Part shown: piece by piece, positions 33,966-46,497 of the stretch
Position numbering within the stretch: position 1 is the stretch's first letter
Layout: each line of letters opens with the position of its first letter
From: Lotus japonicus
Taxonomy: Eukaryota; Streptophyta; Magnoliopsida; Fabales; Fabaceae
DNA: 64,000 nucleotides
Direction of reading: 5' to 3'
NCBI RefSeq assembly: GCF_012489685.1
Contig: NC_080044.1
Location: forward strand, 80,710,732 to 80,774,731
Translations under genes and position numbers: made by a program
The notes under the pieces: model-generated
The model's input: the letters and a program-made list of their open reading frames with translations, nothing else
Databases searched by the model: none
What the model was told of the DNA's origin: nothing

Positions 33966-36900
33966 ATGGTGAAACATGACTTGAGAAAGTCTATAAAGTC
34001 GTTCTTTGGCAGTCACATTGACCCTGATAAAGAAGAGCAGCTCCAGGAAGCTAAAACAGGTACAATCTCTATCATATATTACACTCTGCTGCCACAATGA
34101 CAATGACACTTGGAATATGATATCAAGGAAATTAATTATGAATAGTATGTTATGACTTATGTCTATCATCTTATGGGATCAAATAAATGATTTGGTGTTT
34201 TTCTACCTTTCCTACAGATATTGAAGACAAAGTGAAAAAGATATTGAAACTTGTTAAAGATGACAATGTTGAGGAGGATAAGGAACCACTTGTTGAATTG
34301 ATTGAGGATTTCCACAATCAATACCAATCACTATATGCAAGATATGATCATCTAACAGGCGAGTTAAAAAAGAGGATAAAGGGAAAGCGAGAAAGTGGAA
34401 GCTCTTCATCCAGTTCTGACTCAGATTCAGATTCTTCAAAAGACAAAGACAGCAAAAACGGACTACCGGAAAATGACTTTCAAAAGATAATTGATGGTGT
34501 AAAACAAGAACTTGAAATGGCGCGTGCGGAAGTTGCTGAAATAAACCAGAAGTTGATTGTTACACATGAAGAGAAGGAGGATCTAAATTCAAAATATGTA
34601 GCAGCACTAAGCAAGATACAAGAAGCAGACAAAATTAACATGGATTTGAAAACTGATGCTGAAGCATTAGGCATTCAAACATCAAAACTTTTGGATGAGA
34701 ATGCTGAACTAAAGAAGCAACTGGACATTGCTGGCAAAGTAGAAGCAGAACTGAGTCAAAGCTTGGAAGATTTGAAGATAGAAAAAGGGAGTTTGACCAT
34801 GGAGAAAGAGACAGCTACCCAACAAATTGACGAGGAAAAGAAGATTACAGATAGCCTGAGGATTCTAATTGATCAACTGAAAGATGATAAATTAGAGCTT
34901 GGGAAAGAATTTCAAGCAGTTACAGATGAACTTTCTGTTGTGAAGCAGCATTTGGAAAATGCAGAACAGAAAATAGCAAATGTAAGCCACAATCTGAAAA
35001 TCACTGAGGAAGAAAATGAATCATTAAAAGTGAAACTTTCACAGGCTTCAGATGAGGTTCAGCTGGCTCACAAAAAAATACAAGAATCTGAAGCTGAATT
35101 ATGTCAGTTAAAAGAGAAACATGATGTGAGAGAAAGGGAAGTGTCAACCCTCACTAATGAATCCTCAGATCAAATCAGGGAGCTCCAGGGTAAACTTAAT
35201 AAGGCAGAGGAAGAAGGTGCAGCTCAACTATTGACCTTCAGTGAGAAAATTAATAATCTTCAACATGATTTGGTTTCCCTGCAGAATGAGAAACAGGAGT
35301 TAGCACAGCAGTGTGAAAAGCTGAAATTGGAGCTGGATTCCATACACAGCAAGAAGAGTGAAGCTGAAGAGCTACTAAGGGCTAACGTCGATGAGATTAG
35401 TCATCTGACACAGGAGAAGTTGGAGCTAAGTGACAAAATAGCACAATTTGAGAAAAGATCAGCAGAGAGAGATTCTGAGTTCTCTGCTCTCCAGGATAAG
35501 CTTAAAAAGGCAGAGGAAGAAGGTTCAGCTCAACTAATGGCTTTAAGTGAGCAAATTAGTAATCTTCAACATGATTTGGTTTCCCTGCAGAATGAGAAAC
35601 AGGAATTAACAGAGCAGTGTGAAAAGCTGAAGTTGGAGCTGGATTCCATACACAACAAGAAGAGTGAAGCTGAAGAGCTACTAAGGGCTAACAGCGATGA
35701 GATTAGTCATCTGACACAGGAGAAGTTGGTGCTAAGTGACAAAATAGCACAATTGGAGAAAAGATCAGCAGAGAGAGATTCTGAGTTCTCTGCTCTCCAG
35801 GATAAGCTTAAAAAGGCAGAGGAAGAAGGTTCAGCTCAACTAATGGCTTTAAGTGAGCAAATTAGTAATCTTCAACATGATTTGGTTTCCCTGCAGAATG
35901 AGAAACAGGAATTAACAGAGCAGTGTGAAAAGCTGAAGTTGGAGCTGGATTCCATACACAGCAAGAAAAGTGAAGCTGAAGAGCTAATAAGGGCTAACGA
36001 CAATGAGATTAGTCATCTGACACAGGAGAATTTGGAGCTAAATGACAAAATAGCACAATTGGAGCAAAGGTCAGCAGAAAGAGAATCTGAGTTCTCTGCT
36101 CTCCAGGATAAACTTAAAAAGGCAGAGGAAGAAGGTTCAGCTCAACTAATGGCCTTAAGTGAGCAAATTAGTAATCTTCAACATGATTTGGTTTCCCTGC
36201 AGATTGAGAAACAGGAATTAACAGAGCAGTGTGAGAAGCTGAAGTTGGAGCTGGATTCCCTACACAGCAAGAAAAGCGAAGCTGAAGAGCTACTAAGGGC
36301 TAACGGTGATGAGATTAGTCATCTGACACAGGAGAAGTTGGAGCTAAATGACAAAATAGCACAATTGGAGCAAAGATCAGCAGAAAGAGAATCTGAGTTC
36401 TCTGCTCTCCAGGATAAACTTAAAAAGGCAGAGGAAGAAGGTTCAGCTCAACTGATGGCCTTAAGTGAGCAAATTAGTAATCTTCAACATGATTTGGTTT
36501 CCCTGCAGAATGAGAAACAGGAGTTAACAGAGCAGTGTGAAAAGGTGAAGTTGGAGCTGGATTCCATACACAGCAAGAAAAGCGAAGCTGAAGAGCTACT
36601 AAGGGCTAATGGCGATGAGATTAGTCATCTGACACAGGAGAAGTTGGAGCTAAATGACAAAATAGCACAATTGGAGCAAAGATCAGCAGAAAGAGAATTT
36701 GAGTTCTCTGCTCTCCAGGGCAAGCTTAATAAGGCAGAGGAAGAAGGTTCAGCCCAACTAATGGCCTTCAGTGAGCAAATTAATAACCTTCAACATGATT
36801 TGGTTTCCCTGCAGAATGAGAAACAAGAATTAACAGAGCAGTGTGAAAAGCTAAATTTGGAGCTGGATTCCATACACAGCCAGAAGAGTGGAGTTGAAGA

Positions 36901-38179
36901 GCAAATAAGAGTTAAAGACCATGAGAACAGTGATCTGAGAGAGGAAAATTTGGGATTTCGGGAAACAATTACTGCACTGGAGAAAACACTAGCAGAGAAA
37001 GAGGCAGAGTTGTCCACTCTACAGGAAAGGCTTCTTGAAAAGGAGAATGAGGCTTCAGGGCAAGTAATTGCCTTCACCAACCAAGTTAATAGCCTGCAGT
37101 CAGACTTGCTTTCCTTGCAGAAGACGAAAGAGGAATTGGAGCTCCACTGTGAAAAAATCAGAGAAGAACATACTGAAAGCCTCGTGGTGGTAGAGAGAGA
37201 AAAGAATGACTTAGCAAGCAAAACTGTGGATCATCAGAGAGTATTGGATGAACGAGAAGATGCATATCAGAAGTTGAATGAAGAATATAAACAAATTGAT
37301 AGTTGGTTGAAAGAATGCCAACTCAAACTTGAAGTTGCAGAGAAAAAGATTGAAGATATGACAGAAGAGTTTCATCAAGGCATTGGGTTGAAAGATCAGA
37401 TGGTAGCTGATTTGGAGCATACAATAGAAGACCTGAAAAGAGACCTAGAAGACAAAGGAGATGAAATCAGCTCTTTGTTTGAGAATGTCCGCATGATAGA
37501 GGTTAAGCTTCGTCTGTCAAACCAGAAGCTCCGGGTCACAGAACAATTGCTAAGTGAGAAGGAAGAGAGCTTTAGAAAAGCGGAAGAGAAGTTTCAGCAA
37601 GATCAGAGAGCACTTGAAGACAGGATTGCTATTTTGTCAGCAACAATTCATGCTAACAATAAAGCTTTTCATGAAACTGTCACAGATGTTAAAGAGTATT
37701 TACACAGTTTGATAACTGGCATAGATACTTTAAGCTTTAAGCTTTCTGACAATTGTAAAGATTATGAAAATTGCATCTCAAACATTTCACATGAGCTTCA
37801 GGTTACAAAAGACCGTGTTTTGGAGATGAATAAGGAAAAAGAGCAGTTAAAGGAGGACAAAAAGCGTTTGTTGGAGGAGCTGCGGGGTGAAAAAGAAAAG
37901 GAGCTGACTCTGAGGGCGGTGGTTGAGAAGCTAGAATCAAAGGCAAGCAAGGAGGAAGCAGAGAAGGTGAATCTGACAACAACTGTTGTTCAACTTAATA
38001 AGACAGTTGGAGAGCTACAGAAAATGATGAAAGAGAAAGAAGATGGTATGTTGGATTTGGGGGAGGAAAAGAGGGAGGCCATCAGGCAGCTGTGTTTGTG
38101 GATTGATTATCACCGTGGTCGTTACGACTATCTGAAGGACATTATATCGAAGACTCGCAGTGGCCAGAGAGCAGCATAA
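33966..38179 (+). CDS. CIP1: COP1-interactive protein 1-like coiled-coil protein with 102-residue repeats
   Basis: Exons 33966-34059 and 34218-38179 encode about 1351 residues. Exon 1 gives MVKHDLRKSIKSFFGSHID, which matches the start of CIP1 as I know it. The splice into DIEDKVKKIL is in the same phase as the upstream paralogue. Then come LIEDFHNQYQSLYARYDHL (NET-like half domain) and an SSSSSSDSDSDSS patch; the remainder is predicted coiled coil ending in KREAIRQLCLWIDYHRGR. Residues about 353-965 consist of six tandem near-identical 102-residue units. In Arabidopsis, CIP1 binds the photomorphogenesis repressor COP1, associates with the cytoskeleton and has been linked to abscisic acid responses. 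The role here is by homology. Confidence 0.9.
35180..37015 (+). repeat. Six in-frame 306-bp tandem repeats inside the CIP1-like gene
   Basis: The codon run for KAEEEG(A/S)AQ begins at 35201, 35507, 35813, 36119, 36425 and 36731, exactly 306 bases apart each time. Each unit encodes 102 residues containing NLQHDLVSLQ, EQCEKLKLELDS and EISHLTQE. The middle four are almost identical in DNA. The sixth diverges from about 36890, and a diverged seventh start lies in register near 37037. Confidence 0.95.
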
Positions 38180-40174
38180 ACATTGATGGTTTTTGTATGC
38201 AGCTTGTCCAGTTAGGTATGTTGTGGTGATTCATCTTATAATTAGCCCATTTTTTCATGTGAATTAATTCTTTTGTTTCTTTTTTCTTCCAAACATATGT
38301 GTGTTTATAATTTGATTTGTTCCATGTATCAGGAGCAGTAGAGTTACTTTTGTTCTTCTTTTGAACTTGAATTGAATAATCTTGGAGTTTTATTTTCCAT
38401 TGTTCAATATAGATATTTGGATATACAAGGTCTTTGTATCAAATTTTTCTTGATTTTTTGTCCTTCTTTAATGCTTTTTACTTTTCCATTTTTTTTGGGG
38501 GTCTGCTACATGTAGTTTTGCTAATCAAAGGCTGGCTTGGCTTCTGTTTTTGCTGTTTCCACACTTTTAAAAGAAATTCAAAATTCTTGGAGACTAAGCA
38601 TACGTTTTAAAATCAATGGAGAATGATGAGATGAGACTATGAGAGCGCTTTAATAGAAGGTTTAAATTAATCTAAATACTACATCACCTTTTCATTTTTG
38701 TTTTGATTTCAACCCATATTTTTTAAAATGTTTCCATTTAGTCCCTACTAAAAACAATAAAGTGAAAAGTGACAATGTGACTAATAGATTTTCACATCTT
38801 CATCACCATGTGTACTCTGTTCTAACTTCTAATGTTATTTATATTTTCGGTATACCTTTGCTCTCAAGCCACTGCGTTCGAGTGTGTTTGTCACTAATAT
38901 ATTACCGCCTTTGGCATTTGCTAATATGAATGGACGTTTGGCATTTGCTAATGATACAAACACACCTTTCACCAACACAATAATCATGAGAGAAAATAGT
39001 TTTCAATTGAGGCAGGAGGGAAACGAGAAAAAATACCATTATTTGGTGTTATAGGAAAAAATTTTTTTTTTTTTTTTTACTAATTTAGCTCCCTTAAGGA
39101 GGTAGAAGAAAGGTATTTTATAATTTATCTTTTCATGTGTCTATATATCACAACTTTATCAATCATCGTGGATATCAGTAATTAATACACTCGAACATCG
39201 CGTGAAATGTGTTTTATTCATAGAGATTAAATTCACAATCCATGGTTTGTGGACGGTATGAGCAACCACCACTCCACATTTGAGGTTATTTTTTTATTCT
39301 TACTTTTCACAAGTTTTTAACCGTTGAAAAAGATCCTAATAATTTGAGTCCATTTAAGTGCCTATTTGGATTTCCATCATACTCAATATAGATCCACGTT
39401 GGAGTCAACATGTCAAAATTTTGCTTCTCTTATTCACGTTAAACTCAATGTAACAAATTACTATAACTTTCCCGTTAACGCATTGAGATATGTGAAATCA
39501 TGTTTGCATTTAATTATGAACCAATTATTCCAAAAATTTAAGTTGTTGAGTAAATGACAACTGAATGATTATATTTCTAACAGGTCCCTCACGCAAGAGT
39601 TCACTTAGGCTTAAAGCGTGAATAATGTAAAAACTCAACTACTATGTGTTGAAACTCATTTTTTTTATTAAAAAGTTGACGACGACAAAAATCAAACTCT
39701 ATGTCGTGTCATGAACCAATTATCAAATGCTTACCAAAATAAATATGTAACTTCAAATTGGGGAAATCCATTTTGAGTGGAAGATGATCTAATCCAAACA
39801 AGTAATATAAAAACTATTTGTCTATTGACCAAAACAAAAACTAGTTGTCTGTACTCTCTACCATTAAGTGCAAAATTAATAGCTAGAGAGAATCCTGTCT
39901 TCTGGTAGAAAATAATTTTAATCTACTAAGGATCAATCTATCACATGGATGGATCTTGGAAGCACCACTACTTCTTCACTTGCTCAAAAAACACTCCATT
40001 TCCGCATTCCAACACTCAGTGTCTGTGAGCATCAACAACAACAACACCAAGAAGAAGAAAACACAAACAAGTGTTGTTGTTGGATTCAAATTCCATAGTA
40101 ACAGATTCGATTTGGTTTGGTGTTTTTGACTTTTGTTCCATTCATTCACAGACAGACACATCCAAAACAAATCA
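38180..40174. other. CIP1-like 3'UTR, spacer and TBL promoter/leader
   Basis: No gene is supported. 38180-38450 is probable 3'UTR. There is a T-run near 39061-39080. 39360-39560 is AT-rich with only a chance ORF. 39960-40174 is the likely 5' leader of the TBL gene. Confidence 0.5.
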
Positions 40175-43100
40175 ATGAGGATCGATAATTTCAACCACAA
40201 AAGCTTCCTCCTCAAGTTGCTTCTTACCGTCTTCTTCTTCGGCCTCGCTTTCCGACTCTTCTTCTTCCATTCCCTCCCCTCTCTCATTTCTCCACTTCTC
40301 GAAACCCCATTTCCCGAGAAAGATGCCATACCCGAAAATCCACCTCAAACTTCGTCTTCTTCAGAACCAGTTCCCCAATTGACACCTGCTCCAGTTCCTA
40401 TTCATATTCCTGAAGATGAGGAAGATCAAGTGGCTCCAACAGAAACAGGTTAGTGAGTGAACTGTTTTTTTCTCTCTGTTGGCTTAATTCCTTTATTCAA
40501 TATGTAAACACTCTCACGCACGTTTAGATCTGCAAGCTGTGAAATGGGGTTTTGGATTTTGTTTCTGATCATAGATTCTGTATAGGTAGTAGCTTAGGAA
40601 TGAGTGTGAATTGTGATTATTTCCAGCTTAGAGCTTCTTCTTTTTTCCATGTAGGGAAATGTGATTATTTCATTGGGGATTGGGTTCCAAACCCGCTGGG
40701 TCCGGCTTATACTAATGAAAGCTGCAATCTCATTGAGTCTCATCAAAATTGCATGACTAATGGGAGGCCCGACAGGGAGTTTTTGAATTGGAGGTGGGTT
40801 CCGAGAGACTGCGATTTGCCTCAGTTTGATCCGTGGAGGTTTCTTCGCATGATGCGTAATAAGGCGTGGGCACTCATTGGTGATTCCATATCGCGCAACC
40901 ATGTTCAGTCCTTGCTCTGCATGCTTGCAAAGGTGTGTGTGTCTTTTGCATTGTCTAATCGGATTTTATCTTCAATAGCACTGAACTCAATTGAAATGTC
41001 TGCTTATCCTGTAATGCAATGGCGTAGTCACATTGAGCCTAGGATGGGCTTATGGCCACATTCAAATTCTCAAAAACCTGAGACTTTTAGTAAACAGCAG
41101 TCAGAATGACCAGGGTCGTTCAGGGTTGTCAAATAGCGTGCGTAGCGGTCCTTGGCCGCTCCTTGTTGCATAGCAGCCCAATTCAGTGTTGCAGCCACTA
41201 AAGCAGAGGAAATAGCGGCTATAAAGGCGCTATTTGGCCGCTTTGGTGGAATTAATCAAGACCCAAATACAGCCCACAACTAGAGATGGCAAGAAAACCC
41301 AAACCCGTGAGACCCAACCCGAACCCGACCCGAAATTTCGGGCAAAACCCGATTTTTTTTGGGTTTTACTCGAATTTTAAAACATGTTTGGGTTCGGGTG
41401 TGACATTGATTAAACCCGAACCGAAACCCGAATTTGTGGTTGTTTTTGATAGTTTGTTATATTATTTGTGGTTGTTGTTGTTGTTTGTTGAAGACTTCGA
41501 CTGGGAAGTTTAATTAAAAGAATATTGAAGAATGAAGTTTAATTAGACATTTAGAATTGGGATGTTTATAAATTCATGAATTATGTTGTTTATTAGTTTA
41601 TGTTCATGAACTATAATTTATTCTCTGTATTGGAAAGATGATGAAGTTTAATCAGATTATGCTCATGTTCTCTTATGTACATGTTGTTTCCGGGTCGGGT
41701 TTTTTAGTTTTTTACGGATTCGGTTCTCACATCGGGTTTTGGGCTTGGTTTTAGGTAACCCGAAACTCAGGGGTTTGGGTTTGGGTTTAACTTTTGCACC
41801 TATATTGGGTTTGGGTGTTAAGTTCGGGTTTGGGTGTGGGAATGGTCAAACCCGCATCCATGGGGCCCGTTGCCAACCCTGCCCACAACAAGTACATGTT
41901 AGGGCATTTTTGGGAAGTATTTTATAGTTTTTACTTCAGAAACATTCTGAAAAGGGTCTAGTTGGTGGAGGAAGTGGTATAGAACTATTATAATAGTGAA
42001 AATAATTAAGAGGAAGGTTTGGCTCTTGAAGAGGATGATTGGTGATTCCAATTTAGGGAAATTTTATTTGAGCTTTTGATAAGAACAGAATTTATCACAG
42101 AATTTCCCTATCCGGGATTGACTACACTGGTGTCGTTTCAGAATTGGTCCTTTGAATTAATAGATTGCTTGACTCTATCACCTCTGTGAATAACTTTTGA
42201 TGATGCTATGGAAGGCTTAAATTAAAGCTGAGGGGTCATGTAGAGGCGAAGAAGTATCAAAGTCAGGAATATGGAAAGTTTAGTAACTTAAAGATTTTGA
42301 AACTGACTCAATTCATGCGTGCATGTGCATGAACCCTTTCTATAAATTATTGTCTTCACTGATCTCAAGGTCTTAGTTCTGCCACTCCTGCAATGGAAAC
42401 TTATCCGGTCCAAATAAAAGGAATGGACAAAATCAATCATTAGGCCAAAATTTTCTTTTCCTTTTTGTCTGATTGTTTGTGAAACTTTCTTCTCTGAGGA
42501 TCAGACAAGCGTAATGCACATGTATTTTCTGATTATGCATTAGGCCAAATTTTGTTTTTGGAAGTTTCTTGACTCCAGATAACAAATCAAGAATCTGTTG
42601 CTATGTGTGTGGGAAAGCTTTTGTTTAGCTGTAGTTGTTTGCGTAACCTGTGATAGAATATGCCTTAATACTTGGCCAGTTTATTTATCAAGTACTTTTA
42701 GGCATCCGCCTATGATGTAAAGATTAGAGAACTAAGTGTAGTTAATTTTATTTCTTAACTCTCTGTTTGCTCTAGTTGCATCAGAATCTAGCATTTTCTT
42801 ATATGGTTTCAAATTGCGATCCGTAACCACAATCACAACCGCAACGTAATGGGTTTTGGAGTCCCCGCATCAGCACCGCGACCGAAATTGTGGCCGCATC
42901 AACCCACAATTCCGCAATGCAGCGGCAACCACAACCACAATTTAAAACCTATATCTAATGCAGAGAAATTTAGGTACACCAAGAACTCTAGGATTTGAGG
43001 CGTTATTTTTCAGCTCAGAAGTCATCAAGAGTAGCAACTTTTTCATTCACAAGATTTGATGGTTAATTGATTTATAAGATTCTATTGGAATGATTATTCA

Positions 43101-44773
43101 AAGGGTTTGTAGTGATAGAGTGGTAGATATTTGTAGAAAATGCCTAAAGAAATAGAAAAAAACACATAAAAAGAATAGAGTTGCTAAAATTGAGAGAAGT
43201 TCTCAGGTCAAACCGTCAAAGTAGCAGAGTTAAAAAGGAAGAGTATGATGGCTAATGACATGAATAAACCGGAGCTTGTTAGCTGTCCATGCATTTATTT
43301 TAAATTCATGACTTGCGAGATTTAGTTCTCATTTCTCAACTATTCTCTCTCCTTCTCCTTTCTTCTTTCTGTTCTTTCTTAAACTGATTTCTTCACCATT
43401 CTCTGTCTTAAATAGACATGTACATCTCATACAGTAGTGATTCACTTTCTATAATTGATTCACTGCATTTTGTCAATTTATGAAAGCTTGACGGTGTGAC
43501 CTCTTGTTTGGACTGTAAATTGAAGCACCGTTAATTATGATATTGATTGTATAACAGACTTGCAATTAGGCCCAAGACAAGCACAATTTTAATACAGTTT
43601 GGAAAATTCTGTGTGGCTCATTTAGTAACTAGTAACTAGTAACTAGTAAGAAGTAAATTTCACAGTATTGTGAGTATTGAAACCCAGCATGACCTCTACA
43701 CCGAGCGCCTCGTTGTAAAATATGTGCACTGACACTCTCCTCTGTGTTGAAAATGCATGCACTACCAATCAGGTCAACATATCTTTATTTCCCTTTTCTC
43801 TACTAAATTGTACAATTGTGTTTGTCGCTTGATTTGTTTCTTGCAAAATTTAATTGTCACCATGATAGAATCTTATCAGTTAATTTTGGAGGGCTATGTA
43901 TTTTAGAAATTATGATGGAGCCTATGCATGGTTGTCCGTTACTCTTAGAAACCAGTAGAAGGGTAGTGAGTGATTTACTTGAATTATTTTGTGCTTCAGG
44001 TGGAACAACCTGCTTTAGTCTACCATGATGAGGAATACAAGTCCCGAAGCTGGCACTTTCCGTTATCCAACTTAACTATATCGGTTATTTGGTCACCATT
44101 CCTTATGGAAGCTGCTATTTTTGAAGACATTAATGGTGTTTCAAGTTCTGAAATTCAGTTATATCTTGACAAGCTAGACAGTAAATGGACGAATCAGTAC
44201 TTGAACTTTGATTACATTATTATTTCAACTGGGAAATGGTTTGTCAAGTCTGCAATCTACTATGAAAATGACACTATATTGGGCTGCCATGGCTGTTCTA
44301 ACAAGAACTTGACAGATCTGGGGTTTGACTTTGCTTATCGCAAAACCTTGAGATTTGTCATGAACTCCATATTGTCTTCCAACCACAAAGGTTTGATTTT
44401 TTTCAGGACATCCACACCTGACCATTTTGAAAATGGGGAGTGGTTTAGTGGGGGAACTTGCAATAGAACAGCACCAATTAAAGAAGGTGAGATGGAAATG
44501 AAGGATTTGAGCCGGATTCTTCGCGAGGTTGAGTTAGAGGAGTTTGGAAATACAACTTCTGAAGCTTCAAGATATGGAGTGAATGTCAAAATTCTTGATT
44601 TTGCACCACTTATGCTTTTGAGACCAGATGGGCATCCTGGTCCATACAGGCAATTTCATCCATTTGCAGAGGGGCCAAATGCTAAAGCTCAAAGGGATTG
44701 TCTGCACTGGTGCTTACCTGGGCCAATAGACTCTTGGAATGACATAATAATGGAGATGATTGTCAATGGATAA
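40175..44773 (+). CDS. Trichome-birefringence-like (TBL23-26 type) polysaccharide O-acetyltransferase
   Basis: Exons 40175-40448, 40655-40932 and 44000-44773 encode about 441 residues. The N-terminus is cytosolic, followed by a signal anchor ([15 protein letters not shown]), then a Pro/Glu-rich stem, giving a type II Golgi protein. The PMR5/TBL domain starts at [13 protein letters not shown]. The GDS catalytic block [11 protein letters not shown] is at about 164-174 (GDS 167-169), and the partner motif DCLHW is at 417-421, supplying Asp and His of the Ser-His-Asp triad. [18 protein letters not shown] points to the TBL23-26 clade, whose Arabidopsis members were described as mannan O-acetyltransferases (MOATs). 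TBL24 (At4g23790) is the best positional candidate from memory. The last intron is 3067 bp and full of repeats. The second exon was kept to the GTGTGTG donor because reading on leaves the conserved sequence. Confidence 0.92.
41281..41881. mobile_element. Non-autonomous hAT-type element in TBL intron 2
   Basis: This 601-bp element starts TAGAGATGGCAA and ends TTGCCAACCCTG, which is inverted. The 8-bp direct repeat CCCACAAC flanks it (41273-41280 and 41882-41889), the target size of hAT transposons. Subterminal regions are packed with CCCGAACCC / GGGTTTGGG words in opposite orientation at the two ends. There is no transposase. Confidence 0.85.
42806..42952. repeat. Inverted-repeat MITE in TBL intron 2 (GCGACCGCAATTT family)
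   Basis: Left TTTCAAATTGCGATCCG and right CCACAACCACAATTTAAAAC form imperfect inverted ends around a CG-containing core (CCGCAACG, CGCGACCG, CCGCATC). Related pieces are at about 47048-47148 (HMG intron 1) and 56018-56100 (transporter intron 6). Confidence 0.55.
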
Positions 44774-46385
44774 GAAATTTAGTTAAATACCCCTTACAGT
44801 ATGGGGGTGAATTGTTACTCTGTATACTATACTATGATTCTTAATATGCACACAGAAGTATGATGAAGATTGGAGGCAAACAAATTGAATGTAGCAGAAC
44901 ACTTTTGATATTCAGAATTGAAAGTGGATGGGCATAACAATCTTATTTTTTTTCCCACCCTTTAAGGGCCATCTGAGGTTATTTAAAGCAATTTTCCTAT
45001 CTTGTGTGTTCTTTTACTCTGTTCTCACTTTATACAAATCCATCAGCTAACCATTAAGGGTATGTTTGTATACAAGTTGAGTGCAAACTTGACAAATTTT
45101 CATTGCAATCCATGCTAACAATTCTGTTCACTTTTTTCTTGTCAAAGAAGATGTTCATTGAGGCATTAAGGCCTGACAAAAAGTACTTATGGCGGAAAAA
45201 CATAGAGGGGGCGGCACACTGTTCTAGGTTGAGCATCTTCAATGCTAGTTCTTAGTTCCTAATTCTTAGCACTATTCATGTGGGTCTGTACTGCCACATG
45301 TGCTTAAGCAACTCTTTGCAGATTTTGCTTCAACCATGAGTTCTTAGTTATTAGCACTATTCATTTGGTCTCACAATACCATTATATTAATATTTTTTAT
45401 TTCTATATAATTTTGATTTAAATTTAAATGTTAATTTAATACTTAAATTAAATGAATGAGAGAGAGAGAGAAAAAATTAATTTTTTATGCTAAGAACTCA
45501 AAAAGTAAAACTTCTTATATAAGAATTTAGTTCTTATTTTTAAGAACTAAGAACTTCACGTCATCCCCTCCAATAGTTAAAAACTCCGTTCTTAGTTCTT
45601 AACTCAAAAAATAATAACTAAAAATCTTTCATTGAAGATGTTCTTAGAATGTTTGATATATCCTCTAAAGTGTGTGCTAATGTCTGTTTCCATAAGTATC
45701 AAAATAGTGACCCACAACTCAATAACATAATAAACCCAATCGGTATTGACGGTGTAAACAGTCATGTTTCTTAGTCTTTTTAACTTAATTATAACATGAC
45801 AATGCGATTAAATCTAATTGATTTTTATGTAAAATTTAATTACGCTATTAAGTTGTAGCTATTAAACTCAATTTTAATTATTTTAAGGGTGGTTATTAGA
45901 TTACATAAAGAGATTATTTACTTCTTTATTTGTGATTCATAAATAAATATGTTAAATTATCCACAAAAATGCGGCTTGGTTGGCTAATTTTTTACAAAAG
46001 AAATTAACTTTGTTTCTCTTTAAGAACCCTTCCTTTAAAAACCTAATAGTGATGCATCTACCATTTATTCATTTTTTCCTCTATTAAGATACATTTAGAG
46101 GAGGAGACATGTGTTTGAATAGAACCGTTTGATCAAGTATATGTCTACTCATATATTTCATTAAAATCAAACGACATATACAAATTTAAAATGTGAGCCG
46201 TGTCGTTTGATCAAACGACTCTGATTTCTTAATCACGTAAATTTAAAAATTTCACGTGGAAAATTCAAATCCTATGAATGAACGAATCTCATAGAATTTC
46301 AAAATTATATGGTTATTTGCTTTTTGGGTAAGAGGAAAAATTGTACATATGGTAAGCAATTAGTTGTGTTTCCCTCCCCCTTTAC
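44774..46385. other. TBL 3'UTR, spacer and HMG promoter
   Basis: No gene is supported. It contains the MITE at 45232-45645, then AT-rich DNA to about 46330. Confidence 0.5.
45232..45645. mobile_element. MITE with GAGCATCTTCAATG ends
   Basis: The left end GAGCATCTTCAATG is matched by an inverted CATTGAAGATGTTC at the right end, with further inverted similarity (CTAGTTCTTAGTTC on the left, CTTAGTTCTTAA near 45590). The interior is AT-rich with a GA repeat (45457-45472). No target duplication longer than a few bases was recognised. Confidence 0.65.
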
Positions 46386-46481
46386 ACCAACGGTCAACTA
46401 ATCAAGAGGTGCCATATTTGTCACTCCCACATTCATCTTCCATCTCAATCTCTTTCAAATTTGAAAAATCTGACCGTTGCA
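46386..46481 (+). promoter_or_regulatory. Two MSA-like (mitosis-specific activator) elements
   Basis: ACCAACGGTCA (46386-46396) and, inverted, TGACCGTTGCA (46471-46481) each contain the AACGG core and match the MSA consensus YCYAACGGYYA in 10 of 11 positions. MSA sites bind three-repeat MYB factors and drive G2/M expression. They lie 100 bases or less upstream of a TATA box for a mitotic gene. Confidence 0.65.
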
Positions 46482-46489
46482 TTCTCCAC

Positions 46490-46497
46490 TATAAAAA
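46490..46497 (+). promoter_or_regulatory. TATA box of 3xHMG gene
   Basis: TATAAAAA lies 88 bases before the ATG at 46578 and just after the second MSA-like site. Spacing suits a transcription start near 46525. Confidence 0.6.

Noticed and set aside
35180..37015. Direct repeats as a CRISPR-like array or satellite
   Set aside because: The units are 306-bp coding segments without spacers, in a continuous plant reading frame.
36790..37221. 143-codon minus-strand ORF in the CIP1-like gene
   Set aside because: Shadow of the coiled-coil coding strand; Ser/Phe-rich translation without domains.
41286..41513. 75-codon ORF with KPxPxPNP pattern
   Set aside because: It falls within the CCCGAACCC repeats of the hAT element and reflects repeat translation.
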